Made by a program: the position numbers and the translations under genes. Source: Owenia fusiformis (Eukaryota > Annelida > Polychaeta > Sabellida > Oweniidae). Taken from it: 44,000 nucleotides of DNA. Positions 20,720 through 32,387 of the stretch are shown one piece after another. The first letter of the stretch is position 1. Every line of letters starts with the position of its first letter. The stretch is from positions 1-44,000 of the forward strand of contig CAIIXF020000044.1 of the NCBI GenBank assembly GCA_903813345.2, given 5' to 3'. The notes below the pieces were generated by a model, which did no database searches, had not been told where the DNA came from, and saw only the letters and a program-made list of their open reading frames with translations.

Positions 20720-22815
20720 AGCCGTTAATCCCTAAGTATTCCATTCCTATGAAATGAGTTTCATTCACACTAATTAATCCGTTTGTTAGGATTAATTTCT
20801 CCAGCTGATGGTTCTTATTTCTCAAAAAGATTATTTGCAAATAAAGTTTTTACATATTTATTTGATTGTATAATGTCCATCGAGTTATGATTAAGATTGT
20901 GTTAAATTTGGGATTCAATCGATCAATCCATTGGAAAGTTCATTTTTTATTCTTAATTGATGAGTTTTCCTCACATTTTTACTGTATTGTTTCTCTGTCA
21001 CATCAGGTTTACAACAAACAACATTTAAATCCCCCGGCCTCTTACACAGGTACGAACAACCATCTGTACTATTCACTTTGCCAACCAAAAAACAGTCATG
21101 ACACAAACTGCTCAATATTCAATTAATACACTGTATATTACGCATTTTATACAAGCCCGTACCTAAGGACCCCCTTCCCATGGCCAACAATTTCTTAAAA
21201 GAGATGCAGTTTTTCATCATTCACATACATGTATTGACATGTCAGAGCAATGTAATTAGTAAAACTTTAATCCCTAAGTATTCAATTTCTATGAATTGAG
21301 TTTTGTTCACCCTAATAAATAATCTGTTTGTTAGAGTTAATGGATTAATCTCTACAGTCTATGTTTCTATTTCCACAAAAATAAATTACAAATTAAGTTT
21401 TTCATATTTATTTGATTGTATAGTATACCTCGTGCTATGATTAACAATGTGTTCAAATTTGGATTCAATCGATTAACTTATTGGGAATTAATTTTTTGAT
21501 TTTTTAATTGTGGGGTTTCCTCACAATTTAACTCCATTGTTTCTCTGTAACAAACAACATTTAAAGCCCTCTCTTACACAGACACAAACAAACACCACTA
21601 TTCACTTCGCAAACCACACAAAACTGCAAAAATATTCAGCTCAATACATTACACATTTGATACAGGTCTGTGGCCATGGGGGGAGGGTCGTTGGGTTCAT
21701 GTAAATCCCCCACCCCTTTGCCAAGATTCTTTCAAAATCATTGGTATGTTTTGAAAATTGACCCCCTGGGCTCAAACTTATTACGAGCCTGTAATATACC
21801 AGAAATATTGATTCCATCTGACAAATCACTTATAATAAATTAAGAAATAACATGCATTATGTAACTGATACAAGTTCATGTAGTATTAAGCCATATTAGA
21901 ACAAAGTCAAAACTTATATTCTTTCACATTTCACAATTCATGCGGTTTCTGTTATCCATATGATATCTGAGATAAACACCCGTGATAAACAACAGAGATT
22001 AGCCTTTGCAATACAATTGTTTCTATTAGAATCGTACCATTTCTGTTTATTACAGCTGGTTTTATTAATCATTCTTTGTTTTCCGTTTCAATATATACAT
22101 ATACAAAAGGTGCAAGATTCGGTATGTTTAGTTGATAATGTGATAATGCAACTAAAGAAACGGGCGCATTTTACATTTATTGCAAATGTTTCATCTGACA
22201 AATCGATGATTATGTTTTGAGCAAATTGGTGCATGGAAGAACAAACTGTTCCAACTAACATACGGTATGGACATACAGCTATGTCAGAGCAATATGATAA
22301 GTAAGACTTTAATCCCTAATTATTCAATTTCTATAAAATGAGTTTCGTTAACACTGATAACTAATCTGTTTGTTAGAGTCAATGGATTAATTTCCTACAG
22401 CCAACGATTCTAAGTTCAACAAAAAAATAATTTGCAAATTAAGTTTTTTATATTTATTTGATTGTATATTATCCCCCATGTTATGATTAACATTGTGTTA
22501 AAATTTGGATTCAATCGATCAATTCATTGGAAAAATAATTTTTTAATTCTTAATTAATAAGTTTTCCTCACATGTTTACTCTATTGTTTCTCTGTCACAT
22601 CAAGGTTACAATAAACGACATTTATATCCCCCTCTTATATTACAAAGGCACAACCACCTGTATTCACTTTGTCAGCCACAAAAACAAACAGTCTTGACAC
22701 AGAAATGCTCAATATTCAGCTAAATACATTACGCATTTTATACAGGCCCATACCTAGCGACCCCCTCCCCTTGGCCAACAATTCTTTCAAGATCATGCAG
22801 TTTTTCACCATCTCA
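20720..22815. repeat. Three diverged copies of a ~500-bp unit
   Basis: Copies at about 20720-21215, 21268-21700 and 22307-22815 share TTAATCCCTAA(G/T)TATTC, TTCCTCACA and a GACCCCCTTCCC-like 3' end. A more diverged partial copy lies at about 20230-20420. Open frames within them are not conserved between copies, so they are non-coding. Confidence 0.75.
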
Positions 22816-24868
22816 CCATTTGGCGCATTACCATAGTTCAATTTGGCGCGTTATTTATGATGTTCAAAGTACATCCTTACATTGAAAGGTTAAACTTGGC
22901 TCATGAGTATGTTTCGATGAGACATAGTATGTGATGTGCTCCAAGTTCATCAGTATATTAAAAAGTTCAATTTGGCGCATTATCATAGTTCAATTTGGCG
23001 CATTATTTATGATGTTCAAAGTACATCCGTAACATTGAAAGATAAACTTGGCTCATGGATATGTTTCAATTTGGGACATAGTATGTGATGTGCTGTAAGT
23101 TCATCAGTATATTAAAAAGTTCAATTTGGCGCATTATCATAGTTCAATTTGGCGCGTTATTTATGATGTTCAAAGTACATCCTTACATTGAAAGGTTAAA
23201 CTTAGCTCATGAGTATGTTTCAATGGGACATAGTATGTGATGTGCTCCAAGTTCATCAGTATATTAAAAAGTTCAATTTGGCGCATTATCATAGTTCAAT
23301 TTGGCGCATTATCATAGTTCAATTTGGTGTGTTATTTAGGATGTTCAAAGTACATCCTTACATTGAAAGGTTAAACTTGGCTCATGAGTATGTTTCAATG
23401 TGGGACATAGTATGTGATGTGCTGTAAGTTCATCAGTATATCAAAAAGTTCAATTTGGCGCATTAGTATAGTTCAATTTGGCGCATTATTTATGATGTTC
23501 AAAGTACATCCTTACATTGTAAGGTTAAACTTGGCTCATGAGTATGTTTCAATTTGGGACATAGTATGTGATGTGCTCCAAGTACATCAGTATATTAAAA
23601 AGTTCAATTTGGCGCATTAGTATAGTTCAATTTGGCGCATTATTTATGATGTTCAAAGTACATCCTTACAATGAAAGGTTAAACTTGGCTCATTAGTATG
23701 TTTCAATTTGGGATATAGTATGTGATGTGCTTCAAGTACATCAGTATATTAAAGTTCAATTTGGTGCATTAGTATCATTCAATTTGGCGCATTATTTATG
23801 ATGTTCAAAGTACATCCTTACATTGAAAGGTTGAACTTGGCTCATGAGTATGTTTCAATTTGGGACATAGTATGTGATGTGCTCTAACTTCATCAATATA
23901 TCAAAAAGCTCAATTTGGCGCATTAGTATAGTTCAATTTGGCGCATTATTTATGATGTTGAAAGTACATCCTTACATTGAAAGGTTAAACTTGGCTGATG
24001 AGTATGTTTTAATTTGGGACATAGTATGTGATGTGCTCAAACTTCATCAATATATTAAAAAGCTCAATTTGGCGCATTAGTGTAGTTCAATTTGGTGCAT
24101 TATTTATGATGTTCAAAGTAAATCCTTACATTGAAAGGTTGAACTTGGCTCATGAGAGTATGTTTCAATTTTGGACATAGTATGTGATGTGCTCAAACTT
24201 CATCAATATATTAAAAAGCTCAATTTGGCGCATTAGTGTAGTTCAATTTGGCACATTATTTATGATGTTCAAAGTAAATCCTTACATTGAAAGGTTGAAC
24301 TTGGCTCATGAGAGTATGTTTCAATTTTGGACATAGTGTGTGATGTGCTCAAACTTCATCAATATATTAAAAAGCTCAATTTGGCGCATTAGTGTAGTTC
24401 AATTTCGTGCATTATTTATGATGTTCAAAGTACATCCTTACATTGAAAGGTTAAACTTGGCTCATGAGTATGTTTCAATTTGGGACATAGTATGTGATGT
24501 GCTCAAACTTCATCAATATATTAAAAAGCTCAATTTGGCGCATTAGTGTAGTTCAATTTGGCGCATTATTTATGATGTTCAAAGTAAATCCTTACATTGA
24601 AAGGTTAAACTTGGCTCATGAGAGTATGTTTCAATTTTGGACATAGTATGTGATGTGCTCCAAGTTCATCAGTATATTAAAAAGTTCAATTTGGCGCATT
24701 ATCATAGTTCAATTTGGCGCGTTATTTATGATGTTCAAAGTTCATCCTTACATTGAAAGGTTAAACTTGGCTCATGAGTATGTTTCAATTTGGGACTTAG
24801 TATGTGATGTGCTCTCAGTTCAATATTAAAAAGTTCAATTTGGCGTGTTAGCATAGTTTAGTTTGGGG
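22815..24868 (+). repeat. 154-bp satellite, 13 copies
   Basis: GATGTTCAAAG or a close variant occurs at 22859, 23011, 23165, 23340, 23494, 23648, 23800, 23954, 24108, 24264, 24420, 24574 and 24730. Spacing is 152-156 except one 175-bp unit with an extra CAATTTGGCGCATTATCATAGTT-type module. The sub-motif CAATTTGGCGCATTA occurs twice per unit. Units fall into subtypes: GTTCATCAG at both ends, CTTCATCAA in the middle. Not a multiple of three; the short frames here are by-products. Confidence 0.95.
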
Positions 24869-25012
24869 CATTATGAACATCATAAATAACGTGCCAAATT
24901 GAACTATACTATAATGCGCCAAATTGAACCTTTTAATATACTGATGAACTTACAGCACATCACATACTAGGTCTCAAATTGAATTAAACATACTCATGAG
25001 CGGAGTTTAACC
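24869..25012 (-). repeat. Terminal satellite unit in inverted orientation
   Basis: From 24869 the satellite reads as the reverse complement (GAACATCATAAATAAC, GCGCCAAATTGAAC, then CATACTCATGAGC), so the last unit forms a head-to-head junction with the array. Confidence 0.85.
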
Positions 25013-26168
25013 TTTTTAACCATTTTATTCATGAAATTGTAAAATATAATGTACTCTGTAATTACTGTATGCTATGTAATTGACAAATATATTGAAATGT
25101 ATGCATATTTTATACTTAAACTTTGTGTTTTGTTCTGTATCGTTTTGTGACACTTGTTGATAAGGTTGATCCGTACTATTATATATGTTATAGATTATAC
25201 ATGTAACCTAATGATTTGCATACAAAAATAAGTTTTCGTTCAGCGCAATCCCTCATCCTTCATAATATTTAATCCCTGGGATTTTATACCGATTCCTTAT
25301 TGTATTTCATACATTTGAATATTGTTTTCTTTTTAAAATTTAAAAATGCATCATCATCATCATCAACTTCTGCCTTATAATTATACAACAATTAATTTTC
25401 CAATCCTCCAGATGGCTTCACTCTAAACCTCCGAACCCCCTCCCTGACTAGGGGTATAATTTGTCATAGGAAAGTCAGGATTGTCTCAATTTAAAACTAA
25501 CAAAGAAATCAAGATACGCTTTACCTCATTTTAATTTTAATTTTAACTACACCGAAATTGCTGCTGATTTTTGGTAAGACTAAAAACAAACTTCAAATTA
25601 ATATGCGCTTATCTTACTCAAAATGGAGAATAAATAATTTACCGATTTACCCAAATTTTTCATTCCACTTTTTATATTGACTTACATTTTTAAAATGCAT
25701 TTAAATTCATTTAAAATCATATACTTCAACATCATAAAATTTTTAATGAGATCTCAGACATTAAGTTTGATTAAGCTTTCTTAAGTGAAATGCATGATTT
25801 TATTTGTTTACATTAGCGCTTAATTGAAAAATAAAATAGGATTAACTCCAAGCAAATTAAGGCACATCAAAGAATATATAGCCTCGCGTATAAGAGGCGT
25901 ATAGTTTGTTTTTGGATTACGTAATACATACTATACTCATCTTTTCTATGTAATTATATCCTACTATTCCTGGCTCTTAAGAATAATCGGAGAATAGTTC
26001 AAACGATATTTAGTATCGTAGAGTATATACCACCAATACTAAATGTTCCGCTTCTGAGGCAAGAATAGTTTGTTTCCCATACCAAATACAATATAGTGAG
26101 GACATACTGAACTATATTCACAAATAGTTTGCCACTTATACGCTACTATATTTGGCTTTTTGCACAGT
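25013..26168. other. Right flank of the TIR element
   Basis: AT-rich, with a (CAT)n run at about 25350. The last ~300 bases are the right terminal and subterminal repeat of the 6.4-kb element. No gene. Confidence 0.5.
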
Positions 26169-26519
26169 GCTGGTGTCATTACTTAGTGAACACCCAATAA
26201 AAACGTATATTTGGGCTCCAAACCTAACAATCTTGATGGTTAAAAATAAATTATTATTCTAATGTTGGAGAATACATTCTGGTTTCCTTAGGAGCGGTGG
26301 ATTGTTCAAAATATCTTATCAAAATAGCTCCTTTGTTTTTAGAAAATGTAAGTCTTTTCTTTCAAGAAATATGGAAAATATTGTATAGCAACGTATTTTA
26401 TACTGAAGTCATATTTACTAAATATGGTTAGCCTTTTTGTCCATTTGCTTGTATTAACCTATACTCTCCCACAAATATATAAATAAATCAATTACGGAGG
26501 ACTATTTTTGACATTTTAG

Positions 26520-26632
26520 CACATTGCGATCCACCACAAACAGATGGCCATTCTGTGTATAGTCCAATGAAAGGCACATATAACGAAGGAGAAAGTGTAC
26601 AATTCATGTGCCACACCGAAAACAAAACTGTT
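26520..26632 (+). CDS. Gene 3, exon 4, left part: CCP/sushi domain (interrupted)
   Basis: The acceptor is CATTTTAG|CA. In phase 1 it completes a proline codon and reads HCDPPQTDGHSVYSPMKGTY, then NEGESVQFMCHTENKT. This is the first half of a CCP (sushi) module: first Cys, PP, Gly, Tyr-x-x-Gly-x-x-Val-x-Phe-x-Cys. At GAAAACAAAACTGTT the exon is interrupted by LINE C. CCP modules are ~55-60-residue disulphide-linked folds found in complement regulators and receptors; phase 1-1 exons are usual for them. Confidence 0.85.
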
Positions 26633-29600
26633 TTTTTTTTTTTTTATTTCAGTTTATCAAGTACAGTTATACAATATTTTTACATACATATAGTACACAA
26701 TAATTTCACATGACTTTTCTTATATATAGCTTTTGTTCTAATAAGTATTCTAAATTTGGATGTTGACCATATTTATACTTGCTAATACAGTTTTTTGTTA
26801 TTAATACAATATTATTTACATAATTCTCAATATATTTTTTCTTATTTGTATATTTAAGCAAAATTTCCATTTCTGTTAATTTTATAGAGCATCCAAATTT
26901 TGCATTTATTTTGTTCATTATTTCTTTCCATATATGTTTTACCTTTTTACAAGAGATGAAGAAATGAGCATATGAGTCTTCTTCATTTCTGCAAAATTTA
27001 CAATTGTTTGAGTTTGTCCCTTCAATTTTCCATTTAAATAGATGAATATTTGTGGGATATACCCTATGCAATATTTTGTACTGTAAGCTCTTTAATCTCG
27101 GTTCAGTAATATTTTGAATCATTTTCCAAATATCAGACCAATTAATATTTTGATATTCATTATTCCATCGTTGACAAGCTCCTGGTATGATATTTTCTTT
27201 TTTAATAATTAATTGTTTATAATCTTTCGACTTTGATATTTTTATAATGATATTATTGTACAATCTTTTATTCTGACCAAGTGCAATTGTCTTGTTTTTC
27301 AATGCATTTTGAATGACAAAATATTCAAGCGTGATAGCTGCATTGTTAGGCATCATTTGTTTAAAGATATATATATTCTTTAGTTTCTGTTGATTGTCCA
27401 GTACATCATTTACCAAATTGATTCCTGCATTTTTCCAATTTTAAAAAAATATAACTTTTCCCTTGTAAGTTATGTTTAGATTGTTCCAAATATAGCTATT
27501 ATCAAATATGACATCATCACATGTTTTATATTTGAACCAAGTTTTCAAAAGGAATTCATAGAAGATGGTTGTATTCCCCCAAATAATTTGAGGTTTTATA
27601 AATTTTAAGTCTGAATTGAAATGAAAAATACTGAAATCAAATCCAATCTTTGATAACATCATTTTACTCATGTTTTTCCAATTTGAGTTTTCATCCTCAA
27701 TAAAACGCCTGACCCAGGACATAATAAGTGCCTCTTGATTAACAAATATATCAACCATGTTGATTCCACCTTTTAAGTAAGGTTGTCTCAACACTTTACG
27801 TTTTATTTTTTCTGAACCTTTACCAGATTTACTCCATATAAATTTGTGTATTTTTGAATTGACCTGTTTTAAATATTTGTCTGGACATTTAAAAACCATT
27901 AACATATGCAACAATTGTGATGCAATCAAATTTTTAACAACACAGACTTTACCAACCAGTGACAAGTTGCGTTTACTCCAATTTTTCATTAAACATTCCA
28001 TCTTATCAATTTTTTCAGTCCAATTTGATTCTATTAAATTTGCTGGTTTGTGGTTTGAAAAGTATGTCCCCAGTATTTTTATTTTAGCATTTTCACCTAC
28101 TTCCCAGCTGATTCCTAAATGCTTTTCAATATTATTTTTATTTCTTCCGATCCACATTGCTTTTGTTTTTTCCAAGTTAAGTCTGAGTCCCGATGTTAAG
28201 TAAAATTTGTTTGTATCATCTAAAGTATGCTCTAACGATTGCAAATCTTTAACAAAGAGGGTTGTGTCATCTGCATAGCTTGTTAACTTAATTTCAGTAT
28301 TACAGTTTTGAAATTTAATTCCTTTCACATTTTGATTTGACGAATTTTGCAAGCAAAGATTTCTGTTGATAATATAAAAAGTAATGAACTTAGTGGACAA
28401 CCTTGCCTCAAACCTTGATCTAAATTGAAAATTTTTGTGAATAATCCATTATTAGAGACTGTTGACTGTGTATTTTTTGTGAAAATTTCTATCCATCTTT
28501 GAAATTCAGGACCAAAATTGAATTTTTCAACAACTTTATAAACATACTTCTTAGAAATAGAATCAAACGCCCGTGAATAGTCAAGAGCGACCATAATACC
28601 TTCAATGTCATCATTATAAACGTAATTCATTATGTCATCTATCAATCTTAAGTTTAGATGTATACCCCTTTCCTTCAAATATGCATTCTGGTCACTTTCA
28701 ACCAATTTTTTAATTACAGTCTGCAGTCTGTTGGCCAACACAGTTGCCCCTATTTTATAGTCACAACAAGTTAATGATATAGGCCTGAATGATTTTAAAC
28801 GATTTCTTGGAATATTTTTGCCTTTAAGTATTAATACTATTATTCCCTTCCTTTGACTGCTAGAAAGTTGCCCTGTCTGAAACCCAAAATTTAATGAATT
28901 AACTACTAAGCTTTTTACTTTCGTCCAAAACATTTTGTAGAAGGCAGATGTTAATCCATCAATCCTTGGACTACTGTCAGATTTCATTTGTTTAATAGCT
29001 TGTGCACATTCATGTTCATTAATCAAACCTTCACATTTTAATTTGTCATTATCATCTAAAGATGGCATTTCAAGGTCTATTGCAAAATCATCTAACGTAT
29101 AAATAATATCCCCATTTTCCTTATACATTTCACTGTAATATTTAAACAGTTTTTCCATAACTTCACTCATAGAGCTTGTATATACCCCATCGTCCTCTAA
29201 CACTTCAATGGCTTTCATTTTTCCATGACTTTTCTCTAATGATAAGAAATAGTTTGTATTCAGTTCACCTTGTTCTACCCATTTAACTTTTGATCTTAAT
29301 TGTGCCCCTTTAGCTTTCTTATTTGTCTGAATATCATATTTTACTTGTAACTGTTGAACTCTATTAATATTTTGCGCATTTTGTTCATTTACTAGTTTAT
29401 CTTGTGCCAATTTTAGCTCTATTTCAATCTGTTTTAACCCACATCTTTCTCTAGAAGCACGAGTTTTGCTAAATCTTATACTTGCATCTCTAATAACACA
29501 TTTACATGTATCCCATAAAATTTGATCGTTGACTACATTTTTATATGAGTTAACAGTGTCATCAATTAGTTTGTTTATCATTGATACATATTCTTGGTTT

Positions 29601-29644
29601 TTTAAAAGTTCATTGTTTAGCTTCCAAAATGAAAAATGAAAAAT
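26631..29644 (-). mobile_element. LINE C inserted in the CCP exon
   Basis: A minus-strand non-LTR retrotransposon: the poly(A) tail appears as a T run at 26631-26645 and ORF2 runs leftward from about 29644. Direct copies of GAAAACAAAACTGTT (13-15 bp depending on the T run) flank it at 26618-26632 and 29645-29659: the target duplication of a LINE insertion. The copy is 5'-truncated in the endonuclease-RT linker. The ORF2 type resembles L1/Tx1 elements. Confidence 0.9.
26706..29644 (-). pseudogene. LINE C ORF2 reverse transcriptase, two frameshifts
   Basis: Three consecutive frames, 29644-28325, 28400-27441 and 27416-26706, make one ORF2. The linker begins WKLNNELLKNQEYV. RT blocks follow: SLTCCDYKIGATVLANRLQ, palm A ALDYSRAFD, GLRQGCPLSSLLF, the catalytic YADD (nt 28266-28277), and SGLRLNLEKTKAMWIG, characteristic of L1/Tx1-type RTs. 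The C-terminal knuckle is CKFCRNEEDSYAHFFISC. The first frameshift is near 28330-28350; the second is in a seven-base A/T run near 27441-27447. No endonuclease. The few lesions suggest a fairly recent insertion. Confidence 0.9.
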
Positions 29645-29659
29645 GAAAACAAAACTGTT

Positions 29660-29720
29660 AAATGTATTGAATCTGGTCACGGTAGCGACTGGTCTCCAAA
29701 ACCCCCGATGTGCAAGGATG
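29660..29720 (+). CDS. Gene 3, exon 4, right part: end of CCP domain
   Basis: Removing LINE C and one target copy joins ENKTV to KCIESGHGSDWSPKPPMCKD, giving the third Cys, Gly-x-x-x-x-Trp, Pro-Pro and fourth Cys of the CCP module in frame. The exon ends G|GTAAGA in phase 1. The sequon NKT straddles the insertion point. Confidence 0.85.
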
Positions 29721-29741
29721 GTAAGAAGATTAAAAAACATA

Positions 29742-30581
29742 CGAGGAACGTATGAAAAGTTTTGAGCCTAACCATGACGTTCAACTTGAGTGATTTTTTA
29801 GCTATTTATTTTCAACATAGTCCCCCTTGCGGTTCACACACTCATGTCAGCGGTGCTGCAGCGCTTGGAATTCTGTTTTGTAGAAGGTTTTGTCTTTGTA
29901 GTCAAAAAGTCAGTTACAGTGGATATGACGTCATTGACATTGTCAAAATGCTTCCCAGCTAAATGCTTTTTTCATGTGTGGGAATAGATGGAAGTATGGC
30001 GGAGCTACATCAAGAGAGTATGGTGGGTTGGGAACAACTTTAAAGCCACAGTCAAGCTTTGTTGCCATGGCAACCACTGACTTGTGTGGTGGAGCATATG
30101 TCCTAATGGAACAAGACACATTTTGTTAATTTTCCTGGATGTTTTTTTTCGATAACTTTCCGCAATTGCCTCAAAAGATTAGAATAACACTCTCCGTTGA
30201 TGATTTGGCCATTTTCTAAATAATCCACCATTTGCATCTCAGAAAACTGAGGCCATCACCTTTTCAGCAGAAACACCACCTGTCATTTTAGGAGGTGGAG
30301 GGGAAGTGTGTTTCCATTGCATTGATTGTCTTTGTCTCAGACTCAAATTGGTAGACCCAACATTCACCAACAGTCAGAAATCACTTCATGAAATCAACTG
30401 GGTCTGTTTCAAAAATCTCTAAATTCTCTTGACATGTCTAGCAAAGTGTATTTCTTATCAGGAGTCAGAAGGTATGGAACTCAGTGCGTCATCAAAAGTA
30501 CTGAAATAAATGTATGCCAAGTTTTATTGATCTTGCATTATTCCTTCAAAGTTAGGCTCATAACTTTTCATTCGACCCTCG
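29742..30581 (-). mobile_element. Mariner-type element in intron 4
   Basis: TA-flanked (29740-29741, 30582-30583). The ends CGAGGAACGTATGAAAAGTT and (complement) CGAGGGTCGAATGAAAAGTT are inverted repeats, and both continue into GAGCCTAAC. The minus strand carries decayed transposase sequence. Confidence 0.8.
29960..30060 (-). pseudogene. Mariner transposase remnant
   Basis: The minus strand reads VVPNPPYSLDVAPPYFHLFP followed by HMKKAFSWEAF. This corresponds to the HPPYSPDLAPSDFHLFP block of mariner transposases that holds the final catalytic Asp; here both that Asp and the preceding SPD are altered. Surrounding sequence is frameshifted. Confidence 0.75.
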
Positions 30582-30846
30582 TACGAGAGAAATTTCATAA
30601 TAGTTGTCCTAGATTTGACGTTTTGGTATATCTGACGTTTGGACTCAAAATCAATAACATTAACTTTATTAGTTGCTGGGGAAACCTTTCACCAGTCACA
30701 AAAACTGAGAAGGTAAACCTTAGTTAACAAACAGTTCAAACGCTGGATGCATGCATTCATATCCTTTTCTTATCATAGTATTTGTGGCTATTGTTAGGAT
30801 GTTTATGTTTCACTTATGTAGATTGCCATGAACAATATTATTTCAG

Positions 30847-30972
30847 ATCAAGTTGGAGTTCCAGACGGGTCATTAGTTGCCAAAATAGTACTCCCCATCG
30901 TTGGTGTAATCGCAGTAGTAGTAGCGATTTCGGCATATTGTATAATTCGACACCGGAAAAAGAAAACAACAG
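30847..30972 (+). CDS. Gene 3, exon 5: transmembrane segment
   Basis: The acceptor is TATTTCAG|AT, phase 1, completing Asp. After a short stalk (DQVGVPDGSLVAK) comes IVLPIVGVIAVVVAISAYCI, about 21 hydrophobic residues, then the stop-transfer IRHRKKK. This predicts a type I single-pass protein with the Ig and CCP domains outside. The exon ends at ACAG|GTTACA, phase 1; this donor is weak, but it joins in frame to 36764. If unspliced, the frame continues about 26 codons to a stop at 31050. Confidence 0.8.
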
Positions 30973-31519
30973 GTTACATGAAATCATTATTAGCCAATAT
31001 TGTGTCTATTCAAATTATATGTAGTTTTAATTTTCTTATTGGCTCGTGCTGAGGCAAGAGCCATATCTCACTTGGGTTTAGTAGTAAGTGATAACGACAA
31101 TGGACTGAGGTTTAAACGTTAGTTAACTAGTAGAAAACCTGATGGGTTAATATTTATTGATGAAAATGAGTTAATTCCTCGAGCAAAAGTTTAACCCTAA
31201 GGTGTTAGTTTATAATAAAATTGCGTTAGAGAGGGTTTCAAACGACATATACGCAATTTTACAACAACACCATGAACAATGTGCACTGATTTTCGGCCAC
31301 ATGATTTCCTAAATACGACAGAAATACGAGCGACTTCTTGATTTAGAATTGTGAACAATTTACAGCATTAAAAAAACTCCGAACTTTTTGATATGTTTGG
31401 ATGTTTTCTAAGAGGTCCAGGTACTCAGACCTTCACAAGTTAAAGATCTAAGTCAGTTCAAAATGTTCCGATTTTGTCTACTTTTACCGTTCGGTAAATT
31501 ACAACCGCGATAAAAGTAA
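30973..31519 (+). other. Gene 3 intron 5, left part
   Basis: No feature seen apart from AT-rich sequence; the intron continues to 36763 through the duplicated block and MITE copies. Confidence 0.4.
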
Positions 31520-31696
31520 GCTTCGCAATTTACTTATACAGTGAAACTTGACTTAGAAAACACTCTTCTGTAAGGAACACCTGCTTTACAAGTTATAGAA
31601 CGTCTTTCAAAATATGCATACAATTACAATTTTTCAGTCTGTGTCAGGAACACCCGTCTATACATGCCTGGTTTTACATTTCTGTTTACACAGATA

Positions 31697-32346
31697 CAAG
31701 GGCCGATCAAAAAGTTTCTTACCGTTGGCTCTCAATTTTATAATAAGAGGAGTTGGATGCTCAAACTTTTACATAAGACAGGGTAGTAAGTTTGCTTGAG
31801 ACTGTCTGAGTTTCATTTAAATTGGTTCATTGGTAGTGACACAGAGTCCATACATATTTTCAATGATTGAATTAGGTGGAGCAGCATTTTTTATAAAAAA
31901 TTATGCTCAGCTGCAGTTTTGGAATTTTCTAACACTAAGTAGTGTCATCTGTCAACAGACTGTAGTTTAATCATGTTTAATTAGTTTTTCTGCTAATATT
32001 CATTCTCATTCAAACTATTCAACCCCAGTTGCAATGCACTTCCTATATCTGTCCACTCCATCCAAAAACACATGTTTAAGGCCTTCGTATGAGAGGTTTG
32101 AGACGATGTCGGTAAATTTCCAGAACCACAACTCGGCAGATATCGTATAGTTATAACGCTGCTCCACCTTACTTTGTCATTGAAAATATGAATTGACTCT
32201 GTGTCACTATCAATAAGCCAATTTATATGGAACTCGTTCAGTTTCAAGCAAACTAACTATCCTGTCTCATGTTAAAGTTTGAGCTTCCAACTCCTCTTAT
32301 TATAAAATTGAGAGCCAACAGTAAGAAACTTTTTGATCGGCCCTTG
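31697..32346. mobile_element. 650-bp mariner MITE, copy 1
   Basis: TA-flanked, ends CAAGGGCCGATCAAAAAGTT and complement, with terminal repeats extending more than 50 bases. The minus strand keeps FLDGVDRYRKCI before a TAG near 32020, matching the C terminus of mariner transposases (G-x-x-RY-x-KCI). The element is thus an internally deleted mariner. Confidence 0.9.
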
Positions 32347-32353
32347 TACATAC

Positions 32354-32387
32354 AAAACCTGTATACAGTTCTCTGTATACAGGTTTT
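32354..32387. repeat. Perfect 15-bp hairpin next to the MITE
   Basis: Arms AAAACCTGTATACAG and its exact complement around a TTCT loop; repeated in copy B at 34001-34034. Confidence 0.8.

Larger units (their letters stand above)
19778..26168. mobile_element. 6.4-kb element with terminal inverted repeats and satellite core
   Basis: Left end CACTGTGAAAAAAGCCAAAT and right end (complement) CACTGTGCAAAAAGCCAAAT agree over about 26 bases with one mismatch. Beyond that the first and last ~350 bases share diverged AACTAT-rich sequence, including matching blocks near 20125-20150 and 25880-25905 (AAACTATACGC(G/C)TCTTATACGCG). CTG borders both sides and may be a 3-bp target duplication. Inside are three ~500-bp repeats and a 154-bp satellite; no transposase was recognised. 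It lies in intron 3 of gene 3. Superfamily not assigned. Confidence 0.6.

Noticed and set aside
23209-24546. Repeated 68-72 codon frames in the 154-bp satellite
   Set aside because: The period is not a multiple of three and the frames shift between units; they are by-products of the repeat.
22859-24730. CRISPR-like array
   Set aside because: Units are full-length tandem repeats without unique spacers in a eukaryotic genome; it is a satellite.
26518-26519. Treating LINE C as lying in an intron between two CCP exons
   Set aside because: There are no GT/AG boundaries at the insertion, while a 13-15 bp target duplication and a restored frame show that it lies within one exon.
30828-31052. Reading the TM exon as a single-exon gene starting at an upstream ATG
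   Set aside because: The ATG at 30828 lies before a good acceptor (TATTTCAG at 30846), and the phase matches the CCP exon exactly; the exon model is better.
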